From contig NZ_CP157969.1 of the NCBI RefSeq assembly GCF_040215725.1, forward strand, positions 1 through 64,000: a stretch of 64,000 nucleotides of DNA, written 5' to 3'. The position numbers were made by a program, and so were the translations under genes. The notes beneath the pieces were generated by a model. The model worked only from the letters and a program-made list of their open reading frames with translations. It did no database searches and was not told the origin of the DNA. Shown here one piece after another: positions 1-7,327 of the stretch (position 1 is the stretch's first letter; each line of letters begins with the position of its first letter). Origin of the DNA: Rhizobium sp. ZPR4 (GTDB lineage Bacteria; Pseudomonadota; Alphaproteobacteria; Rhizobiales; Rhizobiaceae).

Positions 1-267
1 GTACGCAACCTCGCCCGAACCTGGGCGCAGGATCTTAAGGGCACCGGCATCCGGGTAAATGTGCTGTCGCCCGGGCCGACGGCGACCGAACTCGCGGTGG
101 CAGCGCTCGGCGAAGAGGGCATGAAGGTTTTCGCCTCGCTCAATCCGCTTCAGCGCATGGCCGATCCGGCGGAGCTCGGTGCGGTGGCTGCCTTTCTCGC
201 GTCGCAGGACAGTAGTTTTATGACCGGCAGCGAAGTCGCCGTTGACGGCGGCCTCGCGCAAATCTGA
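1..267 (+). CDS. SDR family oxidoreductase, C-terminal part (5' end outside window)
   Basis: The reading frame is open from base 1, so this gene starts before the window. The visible residues begin VRNLARTWAQ, pass through GIRVNVLSPGPTATEL and end in a VDGG motif close to the C-terminus. This is the standard last third of a short-chain dehydrogenase/reductase: the helix after the catalytic Tyr-Lys, the substrate loop after the PG motif, and the closing strand. The enzyme would carry out NAD(P)-dependent alcohol/ketone redox in the cytosol. The catalytic YxxxK is not within the window, so activity and substrate cannot be judged. It is directly followed by an insertion-sequence relic. Confidence 0.85.
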   Translation, partial: VRNLARTWAQDLKGTGIRVNVLSPGPTATELAVAALGEEGMKVFASLNPLQRMADPAELGAVAAFLASQDSSFMTGSEVAVDGGLAQI

Positions 268-270
268 CGC

Positions 271-453
271 TACGCGCGGTCGAGCGAGCATACCTCGATC
301 ACCGTCACGACGAGCGTGGCCCTCGGTAGATGACCGTTAGTGTTCGGCGACGCAAAGATGGCGACGGCGCTCCTCGACCGCCTGAGCCATCTTTGTGAGA
401 TCGTTGAAACCGGAACCGAATCCTGGCGCTTCAAAAACCGCCCTCGAAGCTGA
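271..453 (+). pseudogene. Relic of an IS21-family istB (ATPase helper of transposition), C-terminal part
   Basis: A frame from 271 reads through an internal stop codon (TGA at 331-333) and ends at TGA 451-453. After the stop it reads [15 protein letters not shown] and then [12 protein letters not shown], which is the characteristic C-terminus of IS21 IstB proteins. Before the stop, TSITVTTSVALG matches the preceding IstB strand, and the stop sits where IstB normally has Trp (TGG to TGA). Only the last ~60 codons remain, and no istA or terminal repeats are visible nearby. It is therefore a dead fragment that marks an old IS insertion beside the truncated SDR end. The 62 bases from 454 to 515 hold nothing recognisable. 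Confidence 0.75.
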
Positions 454-515
454 AGCCAGTCAGCCTTCAACAAAAGGCTAAACGCTACGACGGAGCAAAG
501 GCCGCCTAAAACAGG

Positions 516-1475
516 TCAAACACCGCCGGCGGCGGGACCATTGGTTTCCGTCCGCCGACTTTCTGTAACCTCTTGCGACCATAAGAGAGGCGATTTCCGC
601 GATAGCGCACCGCCCAGGTGGCGCCGCATCGCATAGGATGCTTCCACGATTTCGCCCTGCTCCAGCAGGGAGAGGATCGCGAGGTGATCCTCGCATTGAA
701 CGTGGAGCCGATCTCTATCGACGTTGGAGCGATATTCCAGGAGGCGCCGCATTCGGTTCACACGAACCAATGAGAGGTGGAAGAATGGATTGCCCGACAT
801 CTTGATGAGCTCCTCGTGATAGAGGGATCCGTTGTAGAGCAGCCGTTCGGCAGGAAGAATCCGGATATCCGTCTCGAGCATCCTCTCCTGAATTCTTCGT
901 TGTTCATCGATTATCTTGCGGTCCAAAGCAAAGGTCGGCTCGAGCATCGCCGCCGGTTCTATGAGCATGCGGAACCGATAGATTTGCTCAAAGGCCTCGG
1001 CCGTTTTCGCCACGGGCAGAAAACGCCAACCATAGCCTTGCTTGCGCTCTGCCCATCCCTCTCTCGTCGCGCGCATCAGAATGTCGCTGACCTGCGCTTT
1101 TGTAAGCCCATATCGGTCGCGTAGCATCTGCTCGGTCACGTCGGCGGGAATTCGGTCCGTCAGCCAGTCTTCCGCTAGGCGATGATAGTCGCTCATCGTC
1201 TCCTGAAGCTGATCATCAGGCGCTTCGACCGCTTCCTGTTTCGCGTTTCCGGACACGAAGAATCCGCGATTTGGCTTTTGTTCAAGCAGACCGTTCTCGA
1301 ACAAAAGCTGCATCGCTTCCCGAACTGGCGATCTCGATACGCCGAACTTATCGGCAAGCCCCTGGGTGCTAAGATGATCGTCCGGTTTTAGCTCACCGGA
1401 ACGGATTAGTTGACCGATCTCTTTCGCGATATTGGCCGTGAGCTGGCTGCTGCTTCGCATTTCTGGCGCACTCAT
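516..1475 (-). CDS. GntR-family transcriptional regulator with FCD-type ligand domain
   Basis: A 319-residue DNA-binding regulator. Residues ~10-75 form the GntR winged helix (LADKFGVSRSPVREAMQLL and a following GFFVSG wing). A second winged-helix-like segment follows at ~75-135 (RYGLTKAQVSDILMRATREG). The C-terminal half is an FCD-type all-helical domain with the usual histidines (YHEELIKMSGNPFF, CEDHLAIL, MRRHL) that bind a metal and a carboxylate ligand in this family. ATG at 1475 is chosen because the GntR domain starts right after it; the frame stays open to 1526. It probably senses a di- or tricarboxylate and controls the aconitase/symporter genes next to it. That role is inferred from position only. 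The second helix-turn-helix is unusual for FCD regulators. Confidence 0.85.
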   Translation of the reverse strand: MSAPEMRSSSQLTANIAKEIGQLIRSGELKPDDHLSTQGLADKFGVSRSPVREAMQLLFENGLLEQKPNRGFFVSGNAKQEAVEAPDDQLQETMSDYHRLAEDWLTDRIPADVTEQMLRDRYGLTKAQVSDILMRATREGWAERKQGYGWRFLPVAKTAEAFEQIYRFRMLIEPAAMLEPTFALDRKIIDEQRRIQERMLETDIRILPAERLLYNGSLYHEELIKMSGNPFFHLSLVRVNRMRRLLEYRSNVDRDRLHVQCEDHLAILSLLEQGEIVEASYAMRRHLGGALSRKSPLLWSQEVTESRRTETNGPAAGGV

Positions 1476-1557
1476 AAGACTGAATCGTTGTCCGATCAAA
1501 GTAAGGGCTGATCGGATGTAACGCAAAGGCTGTTATTCCATCACGCCCAAATTCTGG

Positions 1558-2304
1558 CTAGGGAGCAACGTCCGCATGCCCCATCTGATTGAGATCATAG
1601 ACTTTACGCACGGTTCCATCGGCCTTCATGGCCTCCATCATTCTGGTGGCGGCAGCCAGCGCCGCAGATTTTGATTGCGGAACAACGATTGCGGTTCCAG
1701 CTTCGTGAAAATGGCCCTGCACAGCATGACAGTTTTCGAGACCGGGCAGCATGCTGAGAATTGATTCCTTTCCAAGGGCGATTGCGTCCAAATCTCCCTC
1801 TTTGAACTTCCGCATTGCCTCGTCCAACGAGCCGAACGCGGAGATCCTCGTGTTCGTCAGTGTCCTTTCGGCACTCCGCAGCGTAGCGGTTCCGGCAACT
1901 CCGGCAACGCGCACGCCCTCGCGGTCGACATCCCGCACGGTCTGAAAGTCGTCCCTGCGGGTGAGATAGGTGCTCACACCGAGATAATAATTTGGGCCAA
2001 CCCCAAGCAATTTTCGACGTTCGTCATCGATCGGAACGAATGACAGCGTCCAGGAACCATTAGCCGCGTTGGCGACGATCTCACCCGAGCTTGAAAATTC
2101 GACCAGCTCCAGCGGCAGCCCGCTGCGCTTAGCGATTTCTCCGGCAAGATCGATGGTTACGCCCCGTACCTGCCTTGAACCGGGATCGCGAACGCACCAC
2201 ACGGCGGAAGCAGCCGGGCCAACAGCGACTGCGACGCTCAAGACACCGGCGGGAGCAAGTTCAGCTTTTTCATTTGTCGAAAGGTTGAAAGGATTTGCAG
2301 CCAT
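1558..2304 (-). CDS. Binding-protein-fold (family 3 solute-binding type) protein without signal peptide
   Basis: A 248-residue protein with the periplasmic-binding-protein type 2 fold of amino-acid ABC receptors: the strand GVLSVAVAVGP, the VRGVTIDLAGEIAKRSGLPLE segment, a central DREGVRVAGVAGTATLRSAER hinge strand and a C-terminal MEAMKADGTVRKVYDLNQ helix. ATG 2304 is preceded by GGAA; a TTG at 2316 is possible. Neither start gives a signal peptide or lipobox, and no ABC permease or ATPase gene is adjacent, so it is unlikely to be a transport receptor. It lies divergently from tam and aconitase. I recall that a characterised Pseudomonas aconitate isomerase is a binding-protein-like protein, so an isomerase or sensor role is possible here; this is inference. 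Annotators would call it an ABC substrate-binding protein. Confidence 0.75.
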   Translation of the reverse strand: MAANPFNLSTNEKAELAPAGVLSVAVAVGPAASAVWCVRDPGSRQVRGVTIDLAGEIAKRSGLPLELVEFSSSGEIVANAANGSWTLSFVPIDDERRKLLGVGPNYYLGVSTYLTRRDDFQTVRDVDREGVRVAGVAGTATLRSAERTLTNTRISAFGSLDEAMRKFKEGDLDAIALGKESILSMLPGLENCHAVQGHFHEAGTAIVVPQSKSAALAAATRMMEAMKADGTVRKVYDLNQMGHADVAP

Positions 2305-2314
2305 TTCAGTTTCC

Positions 2315-2326
2315 AATGGTTTTTAT
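2315..2326 (-). promoter_or_regulatory. Candidate operator box ATAAAAACCATT upstream of the binding-protein-fold gene
   Basis: On the minus strand this reads ATAAAAACCATT and ends about 10 bases before the ATG at 2304. The same box (ATAAAAACCAAT) occurs twice in front of the symporter at 5917 and 5978. A 12-base match at three promoter-proximal positions in one cluster suggests one regulator, most simply the GntR protein at 516-1475. Binding is not shown. Confidence 0.4.
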
Positions 2327-2340
2327 CATCGGCGAAAGTA

Positions 2341-2366
2341 TTGCATTTTAGTCCGTATAAATGCAA
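2341..2366. promoter_or_regulatory. Inverted repeat in the divergent promoter region before tam
   Basis: TTGCATTT (2341-2348) and AAATGCAA (2359-2366) are perfect 8-base arms separated by 10 bases. They lie 33 bases before the tam start codon, between two divergent genes. This is typical of a dimeric repressor or activator site, but no binding protein is identified. Confidence 0.35.
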
Positions 2367-2398
2367 ATAGATTGCTATGTTCCCCCGGGGAGTTCGCC

Positions 2399-3172
2399 AT
2401 GTCGGCCACTTGGTCACCATCTCAATATCTGAAGTTCGAAGATCATCGAACACGGCCGGCTATCGATCTGCTGTCGCGTGTCGCCACCCTCAGCCCGGAC
2501 ATGATCATGGACATTGGTTGCGGTCCAGGTAATTCAACGGAGCTGCTCGTTGATCGGTTCCCGTCTGCGACCGTCAGAGGAATGGACTCCTCTGCGAAGA
2601 TGATCGAGGCTGCCCGGAAGCGCCTCCCCTCCTGCCATTTCGAAATTGGCGACATCAGCAACTGGGAACCGAATGTCGTCCAGGACGTATTGTTCGCCAA
2701 TGCTGTCCTGCAATGGATACCAAATCACGATAGCCTGTTTCCAAGATTGGTGTCGCTCCTCAAGCTGGGCGGCACGCTGGCAATACAAATGCCGGATAAC
2801 TTGAACGAACACACCCATGTCAGCATGCGCACCGCCGCTGCGGACCAACGATGGTCAGCTCGTCTCAAGGGCGCCGATGGCGAACGGACCTCCATTCTTT
2901 CCCCATCACAATATTGGTCGATCCTGAAGCCGCATGCTTCGTCAATTGACATTTGGCGGACAACCTATGTCCATCCGCTCCATGGTCTGGATGGGATCAT
3001 CGAATGGTTCAAGGGCAGTGGATTGCTCCCATATCTGAGCCGTCTCGATGCGACCGAACAAATGGAATATCTGTCGAAATATCGAGAACTGCTTGCTCAA
3101 AACTATTCTGTAATGGACGACGGCACGGTCCTGCTGCCGTTTCCGAGGCTTTTCATCATAGCGCGCCGTTGA
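2399..3172 (+). CDS. tam: Trans-aconitate 2-methyltransferase
   Basis: A 257-residue SAM-dependent methyltransferase that esterifies trans-aconitate, the inhibitory isomer formed from cis-aconitate. The N-terminus MSATWSPSQYLKFEDHRTRP is typical of Tam. Motif I (IMDIGCGPGNSTELL) binds SAM, followed by GMDSSAKMIEAARKRLP and the motif with NAVLQWIPNH, and the long C-terminal lid contains HPLHGLDGIIEWFKGSGLLPYL. Length fits E. coli Tam (~252). ATG 2399 is chosen over an open upstream extension because it starts exactly at the family N-terminus. It sits 77 bases before the aconitase gene on the same strand, so detoxification of trans-aconitate is linked here to aconitate turnover. Confidence 0.93.
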   Translation: MSATWSPSQYLKFEDHRTRPAIDLLSRVATLSPDMIMDIGCGPGNSTELLVDRFPSATVRGMDSSAKMIEAARKRLPSCHFEIGDISNWEPNVVQDVLFANAVLQWIPNHDSLFPRLVSLLKLGGTLAIQMPDNLNEHTHVSMRTAAADQRWSARLKGADGERTSILSPSQYWSILKPHASSIDIWRTTYVHPLHGLDGIIEWFKGSGLLPYLSRLDATEQMEYLSKYRELLAQNYSVMDDGTVLLPFPRLFIIARR

Positions 3173-3249
3173 GCGTTCCTGACGCCGCGCCAGTTCGAAA
3201 GCCACGCGGGCGCGGCACCAGAGCAAAGAATGTACTTTTACACTCTGAA

Positions 3250-5904
3250 ATGCAGATCGAGAGAGTTCCGGGAGAGACGCCCTTGTCAAACGCATCCGTT
3301 CTAGAGTTCGATGGCGTAGCCTATGCTTTCGTCGACCTGAAGACTGAAGCTGGCGAGAGTCTAGCCAAGCTGCCGTATATCCATCGAATCCTCCTGGAAA
3401 ATGTGGTGCGCCTCGCTGGTAAGGAGTCGGCACGCGCCAAGGCGGCGATTCTTGATTGGCTGAAAACAGGATCCAGCAACGAAGAAATCCCTTTCCTGCC
3501 CGGTCGGGTACTCATGCACGACACGACATGCGGTCCGGCCCTCGTCGATATTGCCGGGATGCGTTCGGCACTGGCTGAGGCTGGCTACGATCCTTCGGTT
3601 CTGAACCCCGTCGTTCCCGTCGATGTATCGACCGACCATTCGCTCGGTGTGGATTTCTACGCGCAGAAGCAGGCATTCCAATTCAATATTGCGCGGGAAT
3701 ACGAGCGCAACGCAGAGCGCTACCAGTTCATGAAGTGGGCGACGAACACCTTATCCAATTTCCGTATCCACCCGCCCGGTACAGGAATCATGCATACGCT
3801 CAATCTGGAGCGTCTTGCCACGATCGTGACCACAGTCGAGTCTCGCGGTCAGCTTTGGGCGGTCCCCGATACGATGATTGGGACCGACAGCCATACGCCC
3901 ATGATCAATGGAATCGGCGTGCTTGGATGGGGTGTCGGTGGCCTTGAGGCCGAGAGCGTCATGTTCGGCATGCCGGTAACTCTTCGAGTTCCGGACGTCA
4001 TAGGTGTAAGACTCACGGGGAAGCTGCAGAGCGGCACTCTTGCCACCGATCTCGCTCTGTCAATCACAGAACGGCTCCGGCAGCTTGACCTGCAGGACAA
4101 ATATGTCGAGTTCTTCGGCCCAGGCGTTTCAACACTCACCGCGGGTGATCGCGCTGTCGTTGCAAACATGACCCCGGAATTCGGCGGCAATAGCGGCTAT
4201 TTTCCCATAGACGAGCAAACGCTCGTCTATCTCAAGCAGACCGGGCGAACCGAAGAGCATGTGCGGTTCGTGGAGTTCTACGCAAAGCACACCGGCATCT
4301 GGTTCGATCCTGAAGGCCAGCCGACCTATACGAATGCAATATCGATCGATCTAGCCGAAATAGAAATCAGTCTTGCCGGGCCAACGCGGCCACAAGATAG
4401 AATCCACGCTGCCAGCACGCGGTCGGCGTTGCGGCGGCTTACAACCACGGCGACGAATTTGCCTGGTCATCTGCCGAACGATGGCGCGGTGGCGATTGCA
4501 GCCATTACGAGCTGCACCAATACATCCGATCCGCGCCTGGTGATCGCGGCGGGATTGCTTGCGAGGAAAGCCAGAGGATTTGGACTCAAGCCGTCCCATT
4601 GGGTGAAGACATCCTTGGCGCCGGGATCGCCGACGGCCGAGCATTATCTGAGAAGAGCCGGATTGCTTGAGGACCTCGAGGCTGTCGGCTTCGGCATTGT
4701 CGGATACGGCTGCACGACGTGCATTGGAAACTCGGGGCCGCTCCCTCAGATCATCGTCAAGGCAATGGAAGAGAGACGAATCCTGCCGGTAGCCGTGCTT
4801 TCCGGAAATCGGAATTTTCCGGGAAGAGTCCATCCTCAGCTCGAAGCCGGATTTCTTGCTTCGCCGCCAATGGTCGTTGCGTTCGCACTGGCCGGCACCG
4901 TCGACATCGACATCCTGAATGATTCACTTGGATTTGACGCGAACGGGAGAGCTGTCAAGCTCCGCGATCTCTGGCCAACAAGCGACGAGATCGATCACGC
5001 CCTCAGCAAATCGGCGGATAAGTCGGACGTCAGCAACGCATACGAGGTCGCGGAAGCGAGCGTCGCGTGGTCGAAACTGGACGCACCCACGAGCGTACTG
5101 TTTCCTTGGGATGAAGCCTCGACCTACATCAGACGTCCTCCTTTCGCACGGTTTGCCGAAAAGCAGAGTTTCGAGCCCTTCGAAGCGATCCCGCTTCTGG
5201 TTCTCGGCAACGACATCACCACCGACCACATCTCGCCTGCAGGTGCGATCCCGCCCAGAAGTCTGACAGGCGCCTATCTCACGGCCAATGGCGACGATCC
5301 CGCCGATTTGAATGTCTATGCTTCGCGGCGAGGCAACTGGGAAGCGATGGTACGCGGGCTCTTTACGAACAAAACTGTCAAGAACAGGCTAAGGCCCGAC
5401 CTGCTAGCGGGAACCACCCTTCACGTTCCGTCCAACACGGTGATGCCGCTTTGGGAGGCCGCGCAGGCCTACCGTGACGCCAACGAAGCTGTCGTCATCG
5501 TGGCGGGAGAACGATATGGAATGGGCTCTTCCCGCGATTGGGCGGCAAAAGGTGCCGCGTTGCTGAGCGTCAAGGCTGTCCTGGCGCTGAGTTTTGAGCG
5601 CATCCATCGATCCAATTTGGTGGGCATGGGCGTCTTGCCTCTCCGCCTCCCTTTTGATTTCGGACCTGACGAATTGCAGATCTGTCCGGGTGACACCATC
5701 AGAATTGGGCTGAACAGCGGTGATCTCAGGCCTCGCGCAGCTGTGCCAATCAGAATTCGTCGACCAGATGGCAAAGCGCTGGAGTTTGAAGCGACGGCCG
5801 CAATCGAAACAGATTTCGAAGTGGACACGCTCTTGGCGGGTGGCGTTCTCCCGATGATCCTCCGACGAATGGTTCCGGATGGCATGGCGGCATCCCACAA
5901 ATAG
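3250..5904 (+). CDS. acnA: Aconitate hydratase (AcnA-type)
   Basis: An 884-residue cytosolic [4Fe-4S] aconitase interconverting citrate, cis-aconitate and isocitrate. Visible motifs are GTDSHTPM (~210-217), SCTNTSDP with the first cluster Cys (~422) and GYGCTTCIGNSG with the other two cluster Cys (~488 and ~491). The swivel domain has GNDITTDHISPAG and a GERYGMGSSRDWAAKG loop. Length is normal for AcnA/IRP-type enzymes (~890). Start choice is open: ATG 3250 has a poor ribosome site, while TTG 3283 is preceded by GGAGAG at good spacing and begins MSNASVLEFDG. It is probably an accessory aconitase, since rhizobia usually carry a housekeeping copy, and it is likely co-transcribed with tam. Confidence 0.93.
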   Translation: MQIERVPGETPLSNASVLEFDGVAYAFVDLKTEAGESLAKLPYIHRILLENVVRLAGKESARAKAAILDWLKTGSSNEEIPFLPGRVLMHDTTCGPALVDIAGMRSALAEAGYDPSVLNPVVPVDVSTDHSLGVDFYAQKQAFQFNIAREYERNAERYQFMKWATNTLSNFRIHPPGTGIMHTLNLERLATIVTTVESRGQLWAVPDTMIGTDSHTPMINGIGVLGWGVGGLEAESVMFGMPVTLRVPDVIGVRLTGKLQSGTLATDLALSITERLRQLDLQDKYVEFFGPGVSTLTAGDRAVVANMTPEFGGNSGYFPIDEQTLVYLKQTGRTEEHVRFVEFYAKHTGIWFDPEGQPTYTNAISIDLAEIEISLAGPTRPQDRIHAASTRSALRRLTTTATNLPGHLPNDGAVAIAAITSCTNTSDPRLVIAAGLLARKARGFGLKPSHWVKTSLAPGSPTAEHYLRRAGLLEDLEAVGFGIVGYGCTTCIGNSGPLPQIIVKAMEERRILPVAVLSGNRNFPGRVHPQLEAGFLASPPMVVAFALAGTVDIDILNDSLGFDANGRAVKLRDLWPTSDEIDHALSKSADKSDVSNAYEVAEASVAWSKLDAPTSVLFPWDEASTYIRRPPFARFAEKQSFEPFEAIPLLVLGNDITTDHISPAGAIPPRSLTGAYLTANGDDPADLNVYASRRGNWEAMVRGLFTNKTVKNRLRPDLLAGTTLHVPSNTVMPLWEAAQAYRDANEAVVIVAGERYGMGSSRDWAAKGAALLSVKAVLALSFERIHRSNLVGMGVLPLRLPFDFGPDELQICPGDTIRIGLNSGDLRPRAAVPIRIRRPDGKALEFEATAAIETDFEVDTLLAGGVLPMILRRMVPDGMAASHK

Positions 5905-5916
5905 GATTATTGCATC

Positions 5917-5928
5917 ATAAAAACCAAT
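5917..5928 (+). promoter_or_regulatory. Candidate operator box ATAAAAACCAAT, copy 1 before symporter
   Basis: Identical to the box at 5978-5989; the starts are 61 bases apart, about six helical turns. It lies 13 bases after the aconitase stop codon, in the 109-base AT-rich gap before the symporter. A near-copy lies before the divergent binding-protein-fold gene (2315-2326). Confidence 0.45.
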
Positions 5929-5977
5929 TATATGAGGTAGTTTTGGATAATTTTCTTCCATATTGTCTTTTTGTGTT

Positions 5978-5989
5978 ATAAAAACCAAT
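5978..5989 (+). promoter_or_regulatory. Candidate operator box ATAAAAACCAAT, copy 2 before symporter
   Basis: Second exact copy of the box, 24 bases before the symporter start codon, where it would overlap or follow the transcription start. It is probably part of the control region bound by the cluster's GntR regulator; this is inferred from repetition and position. Confidence 0.45.
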
Positions 5990-6013
5990 AAAGATAAGTT
6001 TGGGAGGCTCATC

Positions 6014-7327
6014 ATGATTATCGGTCGCTACCTTAAGCCGCTTTATGTCCAAGTGATCATCGGTGCGGTTCTTGGAATTCTCGTCGGTCATTATTTCCCC
6101 GCGCTCGGCGTCGACTTCAAGCCGCTGGGCGATGGGTTTATCAAGCTCCTGAAAATGGTAGTCGCGCCGGTGATCTTTACGATTATCGTAATCGGCATCG
6201 CCAGAATGTCGGACATCAAGGCGCTGGGGCGAGTTGGCCTGACAACTGTCGTTTACTTTGAGGTCCTGACCACGGCGGCTCTCTTCATCGGGCTGGTGGT
6301 CGCGCACATCATCGAGCCCGGCCGAGGGATGAATATCGATCCATCCTCGCTTCACGCGGATGCGGTGGCAGGTTTTGCCAAAACGGCGGAATCGCAGCAC
6401 CTTGTGGACTTTTTTCTCAAGATTATTCCCGATACCTTCATTTCGGCATTCGTCAACGGTGAGATACTACCGGTTGTCTTCATTGCGGTGTTGACTGGCT
6501 GCGCCCTGGCTCGCGCAGGCCGGGCAAGCGAGCAGTTGACGCAAGTCATAGAACAGGTTTCCGACCTTTTCTTCAAGATTGTCGGATTCCTCATGTATCT
6601 TGCACCCCTCGGGGCATTCGGCGCCATGGCGTTTACTATCGGTAAGTTCGGTGCGGCGAGTCTGATTCCGTACCTGAAGCTGATGATCGCATTCTATATT
6701 ACTTGCGGACTTTTCATATTCGTCGTGCTGGGAGCCGTCTGCCGCTATACGGGAGTAAGTATCTGGCGCCTGGTTGTATTCCTGAAAGACGAAATCGTCA
6801 TCGTTCTTGGCGCAGGTAGTGCTGAGCCTGCATTGCCGCGTCTGCTGCAAAAGCTAGAGCAAATGGGCTGTGACAAGACCATCGTCGGTCTCGTGGCTCC
6901 AACAGGCTACGCCTTCAATATCGATGGTGTCTGTATCTATCTTACCATGGCAATAGTGTTTCTGGCTCAGGCGCTAAATATCGAGCTGACGCTCACGCAG
7001 CAACTCGTTATCCTTCTGATCGGCTCCTTTACCTCCAAAGGTATGAGTGGAGTTCCGGGCGGAGGATTTGTGGCACTCGCGGCTACTCTTGCCAGCGTCG
7101 GAACCATTCCACTTCCTGCGATAGGCCTGTTGATCGGCGTTGACCGCTTCATGGGGGAAGCTCGGGCCGTCACGTCTTTCATCGGAAATGCAGTTGCCAC
7201 CGTCTTCGTCGCCCAATGGGAAGGAAAGCTTGATCGCGAGCGAGCCCGCGCGGTTCTTGCCGGTGAAATCGAGATCAATGTCGGCCGCGCCGAGGCAAAC
7301 GAAACAGCTGCTGCGAGGACAGTATGA
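6014..7327 (+). CDS. DctA-type dicarboxylate/cation symporter, divergent substrate motifs
   Basis: A 437-residue inner-membrane symporter of the DAACS family (8 transmembrane helices, two re-entrant hairpins) that takes up carboxylates with H+ or Na+. The whole chain aligns with DctA: LKPLGDGFIKLLKMVVAPVIF, APLGAFGAMAFTIGKFG, VAPTGYAFNIDG and DRFMGEARAVTSFIGNAVAT. ATG 6014 follows GGGAGG (6002-6006). Three substrate-site motifs differ from DctA: hairpin 1 reads GAGSAEPALP instead of GTSSSESALP, the NLDGTS motif is NIDGVC, and hairpin 2 reads VPGGGF rather than VTGSGF. This suggests a substrate other than succinate/malate. Given tam and aconitase beside it, aconitate or another tricarboxylate is a reasonable guess. 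The stop overlaps the next start (ATGA). Confidence 0.88.
   Translation: MIIGRYLKPLYVQVIIGAVLGILVGHYFPALGVDFKPLGDGFIKLLKMVVAPVIFTIIVIGIARMSDIKALGRVGLTTVVYFEVLTTAALFIGLVVAHIIEPGRGMNIDPSSLHADAVAGFAKTAESQHLVDFFLKIIPDTFISAFVNGEILPVVFIAVLTGCALARAGRASEQLTQVIEQVSDLFFKIVGFLMYLAPLGAFGAMAFTIGKFGAASLIPYLKLMIAFYITCGLFIFVVLGAVCRYTGVSIWRLVVFLKDEIVIVLGAGSAEPALPRLLQKLEQMGCDKTIVGLVAPTGYAFNIDGVCIYLTMAIVFLAQALNIELTLTQQLVILLIGSFTSKGMSGVPGGGFVALAATLASVGTIPLPAIGLLIGVDRFMGEARAVTSFIGNAVATVFVAQWEGKLDRERARAVLAGEIEINVGRAEANETAAARTV

Noticed and set aside
1558..2304. Plain call as an ABC transporter receptor
   Set aside because: No signal peptide or lipobox from any start, and no permease or ATPase beside it, so I describe it only as binding-protein fold.
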